From Rhizophagus sp. LPA8_4_AMF (taxonomy: Eukaryota; Glomeromycota; Glomeromycetes; Glomerales; Glomeraceae), in assembly GCA_021464525.1 (NCBI GenBank), contig JADRCO010000167.1, positions 1 to 46,339 of the forward strand: a stretch of 46,339 nt of DNA. The letters run 5' to 3'. This document shows positions 37,617-46,339 of the stretch, piece after piece. Made by a program: the position numbers and the translations under genes. The notes under the pieces were generated by a model, which searched no databases, was not told the DNA's origin, and saw only the letters and a list, made by a program, of their open reading frames with translations. The stretch's first letter is position 1, and the number at the start of each line of letters is the position of its first letter.

Positions 37617-40366
37617 ATGTCTCGTGATAACTCAAGAAGAAATGATAAAAATTTACCTTTCAAAAAGAAAAGCACAAAAGGAAAGCGTACTAAAGGTGGC
37701 ATAGCAATTGATAATGCCTTTGAAGTTCCTATAAAGTATATTATTTGATCAACTTGTCTATTAAATTTAAATTATTGGGATAATTTATTTGTATTTATTA
37801 TAGTGGTCGTTGTTATATAAATGAGATTCCTACAGAAATACTTACTCACATTTTTTCTCAACTTGAACCAACCGAATTGGTAAATCTACTCCAATATTCG
37901 TTTTGATTTATTTTAATATAAATTAATTTTCTTTTTATCCGGGATTAGAATGCTGCGGCTCAAATATGTAAACATTGGCGATGGATAATTACTGATGATT
38001 CATGTTGGAAGAGTGCATTAATTCAGTTTTTCGGATCCGTCCCGTTTAGGTGAGTGAATTTACTTGTTCTTAAATTCTCAAGACAAATAGATTAACTATT
38101 ATCTTACATACAGACGATTAGCTAGTGATAGTTGGAAAAATGAATATATGACTCGTACAAAATTACTTAGGTATTAATATTATTAATAATGTGAACAATT
38201 TCTTTATCATTTATAAGATTTTATGAGCTTTCTAAGATTCTATTTTTTTTATGTTGTATAGAATATGGGAAAGAGGACGAGGATTAACTCTAAGTTTTGA
38301 TCCAAGAGTTGGTATAATTCATAATCTTTACGTTGATTTTGTAAATTCTTGGATGTTGGCTGGTTCTTTAGACAAAGGCATGGTCTCGAGATGTGATCCT
38401 AGTACCGGAAGGATTAGCAAGGATTTTATATTTTCGACGCGGGAGAATGTTAGTCATAGTATTTCGGCTATGTTAGTAGACAGGTAATAAATTACTTCTC
38501 ATTTTGAATTACATATAAGTTAATCTGTAGGTTAGAATTAATTAATCCTGGTAATGAGGACTTAAGATAATCATAGTCATATTTATTTTGCGCCAATATG
38601 GCGTATGCTTTTTTTCATTCAAATTTTGAAAAAGGCATAGGATTCTTTGGGGTTATAAATCAGGCGCAATTGGACTTACTATCTTGAATAAACAAGGTTC
38701 AAACCGATTTTTCAAACAATTTCTTGATTTCCATGCAGGGCCTGTTTCAGTTCTTGCTTGGTCAAACCAATTTACGAATACTATTGTGAGTGGTGGAGAG
38801 GACGGTTTAGTTATTCTTTGGGATGTTAATTCCGGAAGATGCATTAAAAGTCTTCGTACAGGTAAATAGATGTTTGTATTCTCGCGTTTGGAAATTTTCT
38901 TTTGACTATTCTATTTAATATTGTTTAGATGAAAAAATCGGTAATGATACAATAATCACCACTTTGGCTTGGAGTGTGAAAAAATACATAATAGCAGGAA
39001 CAACAGATGGCACTGTTTATATTTGGTCAATCGATTCCACACTCATATCATCATCACCCGATAATTATGAAGATATATCACCTACTAAAATTACTGGCAA
39101 AAGTGGAGTAACTTCATTACATTACGTTGAATCTTCAAATGCTTTGATCGTCGCGTATGAAAAATCTTCAGAATTGAAAAAATTCGATTTGGAAACGATG
39201 GAATGTATTTGCGTGTTCACAAATGGTCATTCGGGTAATGTGACACGTACTATCATTGACATACAAGAAAATAGTGAAATCTCAAATGAAGATGGAATCA
39301 AGCCACTGAATATTTTAGCAAGTGGGGATACTTTAGGTGTTGTATGCTTATGGGATGCTAATGGCTGTGGTGTAGACAAAATTCAAAAGCCCTTTAGGTA
39401 TGTATAAATGATGATATCTTTTTTTGTAGTTAATTTTAATAATTTTTACTATTAAATTTATTAGAACAATTGAAGGGCATCTATCATCTGTTACTGCTAT
39501 CCATCTTGACGCCTTTAAGATGATAATTGGAAGGTTAGACTAATAAATAATTGTTGTAAAATGAATTATCATAAATTATTATTTTTTTTAAAAAAAAAAT
39601 TTTAATAATCCGTGTATTGTTTGCCTTATCTAGTTTGGATGGAGCTGTAACCGTTTTTGATCCATTGACTTCGAAAATAATTTGTATATTGTGTCAAAGG
39701 TATTATAAAATTAATTTTTTGACCTATTTTTAATCATTACTTATTCTAGTTTTTTTTCAGCTCACAGAGATCACGAAGAGCAGCTAATCGGGCCACCCAA
39801 ACACAGGAAAATACTTCAGCCGTTAATTGTATTTATTCAAAAGACTACCGAACTGTGTTAAGTATAGGAGGACAAATAAAAACTTGGGATTTTACACCCG
39901 GTAGTGCTATTACAGGTAAGATCTAATATTTCATATCATCATAAATTACTCAAAATGTTAAATCAATATATTATGTATATATATTACAGGGAATAAAGTT
40001 AAACAGTCAAAGAAAAAGAACGCTTCATCAACACCTAAATATACGAGTAAGTGTCGTTTAAAATATTTGCTATTGAATTGTTAATTTTGTTTTCTTAAAA
40101 ACTTCTTTCTTTTAGAACGTCTAGAAATACAAAACGATGTAAGAGAATCAACACAAATGTTTGAAATAGAAGAACGAGAACGTGAAGAGCATCTTGCAAA
40201 AATGCAAAAGTATACACCAATTCCTGGATTAACAAATGATGAAATGTTAGCATATGCTTTAATGGTATCTAAAGAAGAAAATCAGACTGAAGATGATCAA
40301 ATTGCTGAAGCTATAAAAAGATCACTGGAAATTCAAGAGAACTTGAATGATGAAAACAATTTATAA
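37617..40366 (+). CDS. F-box/WD40 protein with C-terminal ubiquitin-interacting motifs (Ufo1-like), 620 residues
   Basis: Predicted substrate receptor of an SCF ubiquitin ligase. Exons: 37617-37735, 37804-37879, 37949-38049, 38114-38170, 38262-38483, 38641-38861, 38929-39397, 39465-39533, 39634-39699, 39761-39915, 39990-40046, 40116-40366 (621 codons, all GT-AG). A Lys-rich N-terminus is followed by the F-box (residues about 43-95: INEIPTEILTHIFSQLEPTELN, then ICKHWRW and DDSCWK). WD repeats span about 120-510, seen as SGGEDGLVILWDVNSGRC, AGTTDGTVYIWS, ASGDTLGVVCLWD and SLDGAVTVFDPLTS. Two UIM-like helices end the protein: DEMLAYALMVSKEE (about 579-592) and DDQIAEAIKRSLE (about 597-609). F-box plus WD40 plus UIMs is the architecture of yeast Ufo1, which I propose as the relative. 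Confidence 0.88.
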
Positions 40367-40717
40367 CTTTTCTTGGTGGTTTAACTATTTATTTATTTTT
40401 TTATTTTATTTAATATTATGTCAACTGAATTATAGATAATTTATTTATTTATTAATTATTCTAAACACTGACAAGATTTTCTAATAAAAAAATCATATTT
40501 TTATCTCTGCAGTGTAATTATTTTACAATTACGATTAATAAATTTCCCGTATTTTGTTTTGTTGTATTTGCTCTTTCGTTTAGCTTTAAATAGCCTTCGA
40601 AAATATGCTTCATCGCCTCTCGAAAGTTTTCTTCATCCAAGGTATTCCTCTCTCTGAATAAAACCTGACACCCCTTTTGTAGTCTCCTCTTAGTTTAAGT
40701 TTTCTTCTTCAAGATAA
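40367..40717. other. convergent 3' region, no gene seen
   Basis: 351 bp between the stop codons of the WD40 gene and the uL11m gene. AT-rich on the WD40 side, more mixed near 40600-40700. Presumed 3' UTRs and terminators. Confidence 0.5.
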
Positions 40718-41155
40718 TTATGGTACAACTTCAATTCCAATACTACCACAAGTAGCAACAATACTCTTACAAATAGATTTTAAATCAAAATCCTTCATAT
40801 TATCTTGATTTTGTTTAATTTTAGCAATTTCATAAATATGTTTTAAACTAACTTTACCAGCAATTTCATGTTTTGGCTTAGCTGCACCTTTATCAATTTT
40901 AGCAGCTCTTTTCAATAGCCAAGTTGTTGGCGGCATATTACAAGTAAATGTAAATTTCCGATCGGGTTGCATTGTAAGTATCGTTGGAATTGGTGTATCT
41001 ACTTCATATTTTTTTGTAAATTCATTAAATTGTTTACAAAAATCTATTGCTTTTAACCCTCTTTGTCCTAAAATTGGCCCTATTGGTGGTGTTGGTCTTG
41101 CATTACCAGCTGGTACGAGCATTTTTATCTTTGACGATACTGTAGCGCTAGCCAT
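40718..41155 (-). CDS. mrpL11: mitochondrial large-subunit ribosomal protein uL11m, 145 residues
   Basis: Component of the GTPase-associated region of the mitochondrial large ribosomal subunit. The N-terminal domain IKMLVPAGNARPTPPIGPILGQRGLKAIDFCKQFNEFT is close to bacterial L11 ([20 protein letters not shown]). The C-terminal RNA-binding part contains PPTTWLLKRAA, AGKVSLKHIYEIAKIKQ and CKSIVATCGSIGIEV. Length is near the bacterial 142, which fits the organellar form rather than the ~165-residue cytosolic one. No obvious cleavable presequence is seen, common for this protein. Single exon, with ATG eight residues before the conserved core. Confidence 0.93.
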   Translation of the reverse strand: MASATVSSKIKMLVPAGNARPTPPIGPILGQRGLKAIDFCKQFNEFTKKYEVDTPIPTILTMQPDRKFTFTCNMPPTTWLLKRAAKIDKGAAKPKHEIAGKVSLKHIYEIAKIKQNQDNMKDFDLKSICKSIVATCGSIGIEVVP

Positions 41156-41235
41156 TGGAAAAGATAATTTTTTTTTTGATTATCGCGATTCCAAGTGAAT
41201 ATTTGCCGATCATACCTATTTGATGATAGTTGTCT

Positions 41236-41352
41236 TGCAAAAGTATCGATCTTTGATAGAGCTTCTTGATAGACATATATCATATATTTATTTATCTTAT
41301 ATTATTAATATATCCCCTTACGCCTTACCTATCAAAATCGATACTTTTTGCA
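41236..41352. repeat. 117-bp foldback element upstream of uL11m
   Basis: TGCAAAAGTATCGATCTTTGATAG at 41236-41259 pairs with its near-exact inverse at 41329-41352 (about 22 of 24). No target duplication was found. It lies about 80 bp before the uL11m start codon, so it could be a MITE or a hairpin in its promoter. Confidence 0.6.
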
Positions 41353-41689
41353 GCTGGTATCGTTTTAATTATGATTATTAACAACATAATTTCTTCCGAA
41401 GCATAATTGAACTCAAATAAAATTATGTGGCTAAAATATTGAATACGAAAGTTCTGGACGAGCCAAAAAATTGATATTATTAAAAATAACTTGAACTTAC
41501 AGAATAAATATCATTGATTAGGACGAAATTTAGCAAGACAACAAATGAAACCGGATCATGAGTTAATGTTATATTGACGAAAACTGATAGTATAGAAACA
41601 ATAGATGGATTTGGATTCCTTGGTTCCTTGGATTGTTTTCCCTAATTTCATTACGATCAATAAAACAAATGCGAATTAAACACAGACAT

Positions 41690-42052
41690 TAGGGTGTCCA
41701 GGATTTCATGGTGTGATGACCCCAAAAGTGTGGTGTGATTTGGATAAAAAGTGCGATTTGGTGCGATTTTAATTTTGGCCGGAATTAACATAACTTCGAC
41801 CAAAGTTACACTTAATTTTAGCTCTTAATTTCAGGCAATATTTTAATGCCAAATTTTGGGAAACTAAAATTTGTAATTCAGGCTAAAACTAAGATTTGAC
41901 TAATTTTACCATGTCAAATCATCCAATCAAATTTAATTTACTGCGGATGGTGTGAAAAATGTGAAATTTGTCAAAAAATGTGATTATACCAAAAGTGTGA
42001 AAAAATGACAAAAATGTGAAAAAAGTGTGATCATGCCATTCTGGACATCCTA
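41690..42052. mobile_element. hAT-type MITE, 363 bp, copy 2, with 8-bp target duplication
   Basis: Same ends (TAGGGTGTCCAG, CTGGACATCCTA), length and orientation as the element at 12039-12401; I found no difference reading the two side by side. The target duplication differs: ACAGACAT at 41682-41689 and 42053-42060. This shows two independent insertions from one source rather than a segmental duplication. Confidence 0.93.
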
Positions 42053-43214
42053 ACAGACATCAATATAGAATTGTATTATCAAATTTCTTCTAACGCATTC
42101 AAAATTCATATAGGTGAATTATCTTGAACGTTCTATCAGCCCACCTGATTAATAAACTGGTTAAGTTTATCATATAGATTGTTCAAAGTTGCAAAACCGT
42201 TTCTCATTTCGCTTCAAAAGATGTAAATATTTTTTTTTATAAAAGGCAATATATAGAAAAGATGTTGCGTACGCGTACTATACATTTTAATATATACTAT
42301 ACACATATACACAGAAAATTTCACCATCGTACTGGTCCTATTATAGTTTACTAAAATCTGTTTTACAAAAATAGGTACTTATAAAAAGATGTAATTATAT
42401 AAGATGTGATTATATAGAGGTCTAATTGTAGTTACATCTCTTTATAATTATCTAATATAGACTATTTCAAATGTATGGCTATAAAGAGAGTTGACTGTAA
42501 ATGATGATTAATAATTATATGAAAAGAGACGTAATATATAGTAAATTAATGTAATAAAAAAGATGTAGTATAATAAAGCAATATGGTAAAGTAATAATCA
42601 ACATGGCATGATGGCAAAGTAAGACACAATAAATTAATGAAATCATTTACATTAATAATAAAAATCCACTTTAAAGTAACAAGTAAAGATAGAGATAAAG
42701 AATAACAAATTATATTAATTAAAAAAATTAATAATACTTTAAAAGAAAAGATTATATTTCTTGGTATAAGTTACATTTGTTTATTATTTAATTTATTCAA
42801 TACAAAGTTGATTAGTCTCTTTTATTAATATTATTCATAACTTATAATATAATAATTATTAGATTAGATATTTAGTAAATATCTTAAGAATAATTTTATT
42901 AGTTTTGAAAAGAATTCCACTTACTTAATAAAGGTTATCTTTTATTAGTTTAATTTCATGTGATGATTATCCAAAGTTAGCCAATTACATTTTAACAAAA
43001 AAATAATAAAGTCATTCAAAATATTGTTTGTAAACTTTATTTTACAAATATTAGCAGTTAGTTTTAATAAATACATTAAGACATATTTGGCAAAATATTA
43101 GTGAAATTCTGTAATAGTTGATGTAAATTTATGAAGGAAAAAGTTTGGTTTGAAAACTATAGAAAATACAAATTGTTAGATTTAAAGTTTTTTAAATATC
43201 ATATTTTAACATAC

Positions 43215-43318
43215 CTAAAATTCTTCTTTGTAATTCAGAATCAATCTCAATTTTCAATTTATAATTATCAGACTCCTTAAGTTTACAATCATCTTCATCT
43301 ATTTCCTTATTATTAATT
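43215..43318 (-). CDS. isolated exon-like segment of unknown gene
   Basis: On the minus strand, between an acceptor (TTAACTAG) and a donor (TTAG|GTATGT), 104 nt are open as charged residues (INNKEIDEDDCKLKESDNYK, then LKIEIDSELQRRIL). Codon content looks coding, unlike the surroundings. No partner exons were identified; it may be a remnant or part of the minus-strand modules at 43990-44400. Low confidence. Confidence 0.3.
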
Positions 43319-43646
43319 CTAGTTAAGCTTCTTCAAAATATAATTTTTGATTATATGATTTTGTCAATTAGTGTTCAGACTTGTAAACCATTAATTCAGA
43401 TTCCCTATGAAAAGTCACAACGCTCATTTTACACTTATCTTATACTTAAAATACTTACATGATACTTATATCATACTTATTTCATATTAATATTTAAAAT
43501 TATACCAAAATTCTAAGGTACTTTATAATTATAAGCATTTCAAAAATACTCCCAAAATATATTTAATTTTTTTATTAATAGTTTACAAAAATACTTAATT
43601 TATACTTATCTGTCACTTATTGTATACTTAAATTTTTATAGGTATA

Positions 43647-43831
43647 CAGTCATCCTCCCATATAGTCACACCCTTCAGGACCAAAAAAAAATGGTGTGAT
43701 TATAAAAATTATATATGATGTGATTAAAGGGGAGGTTTTTTTAATAAGTTTATTAGTAACTTGGGATTAATGTAAATGTGCTTATAAGGGAGTTGTGATT
43801 ATACAGGGGTGACTATATGGGAGGACGACTG
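43647..43831. mobile_element. Tc1/mariner-type MITE, 185 bp
   Basis: Terminal inverted repeats of about 23 bp with one mismatch (CAGTCATCCTCCCATATAGT and, from the right end, CAGTCGTCCTCCCATATAGT) flanked by TA at 43645-43646 and 43832-43833. The TA duplication and CAGT ends fit the Tc1/mariner (Stowaway-like) class. No ORF inside; subterminal TGTGATTA motifs are repeated. Confidence 0.85.
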
Positions 43832-43989
43832 TATTATAAATATCTTATAAGAGTGATTTATATTTCAGAACGTCTATATTTCAAAATTGTGATAATAGAT
43901 AAAAATTTGTAGTAATTTATTAGTTTTTAATGTATTCTAAGGTCTAAATTTCTACTCTCAAAGCTGTTACCCTATAAATAAAAAATTTA

Positions 43990-44400
43990 TTAAAAAAGAC
44001 TCATCCCATCATCTGGAAGTTCAACTCCAAAGGCCATAATTAAAGTTGCCTACTGAAACCTATTTGATCTAATGCCAAAGGTTGAAATCTCTCATACAAT
44101 GAAGAAATGCCAAAACTGAAAAACTCCCACCTCTCTCCCCATTACCCTTTCACCCCAGTCCAGTTTGTGTAATTTGTTCCAAAATTCCTACAATAAAAGA
44201 AAAAAAGTAACATTAAAAACGTTACTAAAAAAGATAATAAAAAACAAACTCCTCCTCCCTGTTACCTTTTATCCAAAGTCTGGTTCGTAATTTTGTCTGG
44301 CGTTCCTACTTCCTACAAAAAGAAGAAGCATTAGAAACGTTTCTTATTTAACATACCACACCCACCCAACTTACCTCAAATGTAAGTCAGTCCCAGCGTC
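43990..44400 (-). other. tandem mini-exon-like modules, minus strand (possible gene)
   Basis: Read on the minus strand, three diverged copies of a ~110-120-bp unit each contain a short segment bounded by an acceptor and a GGTAA donor: 44400-44375 (26 nt), 44312-44266 (47 nt) and 44187-44146 (42 nt). The copies are clearly related, sharing GGAA..., CAAAATTAC/CAAATTAC, a GACT-G core and the G-rich intron start GTAANNGGGAG. A fourth segment, 44049-43990, is open to a TAA and reads ATLIMAFGVELPDDGMSLF, plausible as a C-terminus. Whether these are spliced exons of a repeat-protein gene, or decayed repeats with chance splice motifs, cannot be decided. No start codon exon was fixed. Confidence 0.35.
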
Positions 44401-44650
44401 CTAAAAATAATAAACTAATTAAGATCAAAATTTTTTAATAATTTTGATCTAATCTGCAAGCTGGAGATGCCAAAACTATATATATTATGGCATTTTGGCA
44501 TTTCAGGTTGATTTTTGCGAAACTAGTTTTACATACACCATTCTGCTGAAACACGTTCTAAACATATTCTTCCTGCAGAATGTTAAAAAGAAAAGGAATA
44601 TTTAAAATGAAATTACAAAAAATAAACTTCTCTTCATTCTTGAATTTTAA

Positions 44651-44728
44651 ATGGAATATTCAAATCCTACCATATTAATTGATTCACTATTGTCAGATAA
44701 TTTTTCTCATCTGTCTAATCTTTTTTAG
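44651..44728 (+). CDS. possible first exon of the gene running off the right edge
   Basis: ATG at 44651 opens 25 codons (MEYSNPTILIDSLLSDNF, then SHLSNLF) to a TAG. Composition resembles coding sequence, and Ser/Asp/Asn/Phe-rich motifs recur in the 136-bp repeats downstream. No donor fits clearly. A second short ATG frame lies at 45118 (MNENFINEINDINNSNEF). Evidence is weak. Confidence 0.25.
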   Translation: MEYSNPTILIDSLLSDNFSHLSNLF

Positions 44729-44796
44729 CGTATTTCTTGATTGGTGAATCATAGATGGAATCAGTCAAGTGATCAGTCATGAACAATATAATTTCG

Positions 44797-44850
44797 TCTC
44801 ATTACTCATCTCATTATTCATCTCATTATTCATCTCATTAATCTCATTAC
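44797..44850. repeat. 12-bp tandem repeat (TCATCTCATTAT)n
   Basis: About four units of TCATCTCATTAT with slight variation. Confidence 0.75.
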
Positions 44851-44892
44851 TTATCCTTATAAATTCCTTAAAAAAATATTAATTCATTAACC

Positions 44893-45000
44893 CCTTTTTT
44901 TTAAAAAAAAAATTATTATTTCATTCACATCCTTTTTTTTTTAAAAAAAAAAAAAATTATTAATTCTTTCACATTCTTTTTTTTTTTAAAAAAAAAATTA
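44893..45000. repeat. three ~40-bp units each with a T(n)A(n) palindrome
   Basis: Three consecutive units of the form TTCACATCC/TTCACATTC followed by eight to eleven T and nine to fourteen A, then TTATTA. T/A junctions lie near 44902, 44942 and 44987. Confidence 0.75.
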
Positions 45001-45225
45001 TTCACTCATAATTCCATTTCAAAAAAATATTAACAATTATAGAGGTAAATTATTATTTGGACCAACTGTAAACTGAGAGTTTAGTAATATTAAGAGTTTA
45101 ACTTCATAAAATAGATCATGAATGAAAACTTTATTAATGAAATTAATGATATCAATAACAGTAATGAGTTTAGAAAGTAAAATATTTTCTTGAACAATAA
45201 TTGGCAAATAAAATTTTATTCATTT

Positions 45226-45640
45226 TTAGATAATTCGTTTGGTTTATGTCAAGATGATCTGTTCAGCATTGTTCTGTCAGCCTATGTCAAAGTAGTTATT
45301 TTTGGTTTTATTTGATTTAATTTAAAATACCTATTTTTTTAATGCAACTTTTAATTGTTATTAGAGAATTCATCTGATTTATGTTAAGATGATCCGTTCA
45401 GCACTGTTTCATCCAGCTCATATCAAAGTAGTTATTTTTAGTTCTACTTGATTTTAATTTAAAATACCTATTTTACTAATGCAACTTTTAATTGTTATTA
45501 AAGAATTTGTCTGATTTATGTCAAGATGATCTGTCTAGTAATGTTTCGTCCAGCTCATATCAAAGTAGTTATTTTTAGTTCTACTTGTTTTAATTTTAAA
45601 ATTCCTATTTTTTCTAATATAACTTATAATTGTTATTTCA
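45226..45640. repeat. three tandem copies of a ~136-bp unit
   Basis: The anchor TTTATGT(C/T)AAGATGAT occurs at 45243, 45378 and 45515 (spacing 135 and 137). In one common frame, the first part of each unit reads (D/E)NSxDLCQDDxxS.VSSSSYQSSYF in units 2 and 3 apart from a stop in unit 2; unit 1 has diverged. The rest is T-rich and ends TTATTAG or TTATTA before the next unit, like an intron 3' end. It may be a tandem duplication of an exon-plus-intron module. Confidence 0.8.
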
Positions 45641-45877
45641 TTATAGATACTATTAAAAGAAACCTTGATAGTAATTATTTGAAAATATTTTGTTTTTTCA
45701 TCACATACATAAATTTTTTTAATTTAACTATTTTTTATAATTATAGTCTTAGTTGATAAACAAAAAAATCAAAAAAACAGGTTAGTCAAATTGCATATTA
45801 CAAGATACAGTATATTTATTATTTTTTTTTCTGTCTAATAACTTAAATTAATAAATCAACAATATTCTTTATTTCAG

Positions 45878-46339
45878 ATACAGCAGCTAATCTGTTAGCT
45901 GACAGTATTGATTCAGAAGTCTTTAATCTTAGTTTCGATATAAAAGCAAAGTTAGAAGAGACTAGCTTTACGCAATTTGTGATTGATGTTAAATCTGGAG
46001 TTATATTACTCTCAAAAACTGGTGGATTTTTGAAAATTACTAATACAAATGACAAGCAAATGTATATAGTTAGACAAGGCATTTCACAAATCAAAATGCC
46101 TTATAATTTCAGCTGGATTGGTTCTGAAACTCATAAGCCTGATGATCTAAAAATGAAAGTTGAATTTTTAAAAAAGAAATCAAGCCACTTAATTCTTCGG
46201 CAATAAAGATTGCTTTTGATTTAAATAAAATACTTCCACACGTCAAAAAACTTCCAATTTTACCACCCATTCGTGATGAAAAATTACTGAATAATGGGCA
46301 ATACCGTAAAAAATTATGGGAATATTTAAATGGTATTAA
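45878..46339 (+). CDS. partial unknown ORF, frame shifts by -1 at a slippery heptamer, runs off the window
   Basis: After a good acceptor (CTTTATTTCAG), the frame containing TAANLLADSIDSEVFN is open to a TAA at 46204-46206. It includes FVIDVKSGVILLSKTGGFLK and GISQIKMPYNFSWIGSETHK. From 46176 the -1 frame is open to the window end with equally protein-like content (EIKPLNSSAIKIAFDLNK, HVKKLPILPPIRDEKLL, YRKKLWEYLNGI). The switch point is TTT TTA AAA AAG (46165-46176), which contains T TTA AAA and A AAA AAG heptamers in the zero frame. Either programmed -1 frameshifting, or an indel in a decaying or mis-sequenced A run, would join the two halves. No family is recognised; a mobile-element protein is possible. 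Confidence 0.5.

Larger units (their letters stand above)
41156..43214. other. gene-free segment with transposon copies
   Basis: No coding frame of convincing composition in 2 kb. Contains the foldback at 41236-41352, the hAT MITE at 41690-42052 and, at 42481-42499, the single end AAAGAGAGTTGACTG followed by TA, which matches the right end of the degenerate element at 911-1051. The remainder (42500-43200) is featureless AT-rich DNA. Confidence 0.5.

Noticed and set aside
45526..45756. 76-codon plus-strand frame
   Set aside because: Covers the third 136-bp repeat in a Phe/Ile-rich frame different from the one shared by the repeat units; likely non-coding.

Overview
The window looks like nuclear DNA of a fungus, most likely an arbuscular mycorrhizal fungus (Glomeromycotina, Rhizophagus-like). 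The evidence is very AT-rich DNA, many short GT-AG introns (roughly 50-160 nt), an F-box protein and an F-box/WD40 protein, C2H2 zinc-finger genes rich in Asn and Ser, and many miniature DNA transposons. The genus is inference. I assembled exon structures by hand from splice consensus and reading-frame continuity; where I quote a codon total, the summed exon lengths are divisible by three.

Region 1 (1-12.7 kb) is an accessory block holding a tandem gene family of unknown function: the 3' tail of copy A (1-147), a decayed copy B (about 656-2690) and an intact seven-exon copy C (7015-10946). Copy C carries five ~70-residue repeats, two of which are identical at every base, and a PPPPY motif. 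The flanks are duplicated too (148-600 matches 4024-4480). A 367-bp hAT-type MITE with an 8-bp target duplication sits in the 3' flank of copy B.

Region 2 (12.7-27.3 kb) is mostly ordinary genes: a 15-exon P-type cation ATPase (minus), a divergent membrane-anchored GT5-like glycosyltransferase (plus), an unrecognised 192-residue protein (plus), a THEP1/NTPCR-type nucleoside triphosphatase (minus), a small unknown protein (minus), a MUG/TDG-type DNA glycosylase lacking its usual catalytic Asn (minus) and a C2H2 zinc-finger gene (plus).

Region 3 (27.3-30.8 kb) is repeat-rich and nearly gene-free, apart from one GC-richer exon at 28181-28516.

Region 4 (30.8-41.2 kb) is gene-dense: an F-box protein, a five-finger C2H2 protein, methylenetetrahydrofolate reductase (minus), a divergent F-box/WD40/UIM protein resembling yeast Ufo1, and mitochondrial ribosomal protein uL11m (minus).

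Region 5 (41.2-46.3 kb) is again accessory: a second copy of the 363-bp hAT MITE with no difference found from the one at 12 kb, a 185-bp Tc1/mariner-type MITE, tandem mini-exon-like modules on the minus strand, a 3 x 136-bp tandem repeat, and a partial ORF running off the window end whose reading frame shifts by -1 at an A AAA AAG heptamer.

No tRNA, rRNA, CRISPR array or bacterial-style operon was seen. The most unusual signals are the family with perfectly duplicated coding repeats, the young hAT MITEs, the repeated exon/intron modules near 44 kb and the slippery-site ORF at the right edge.
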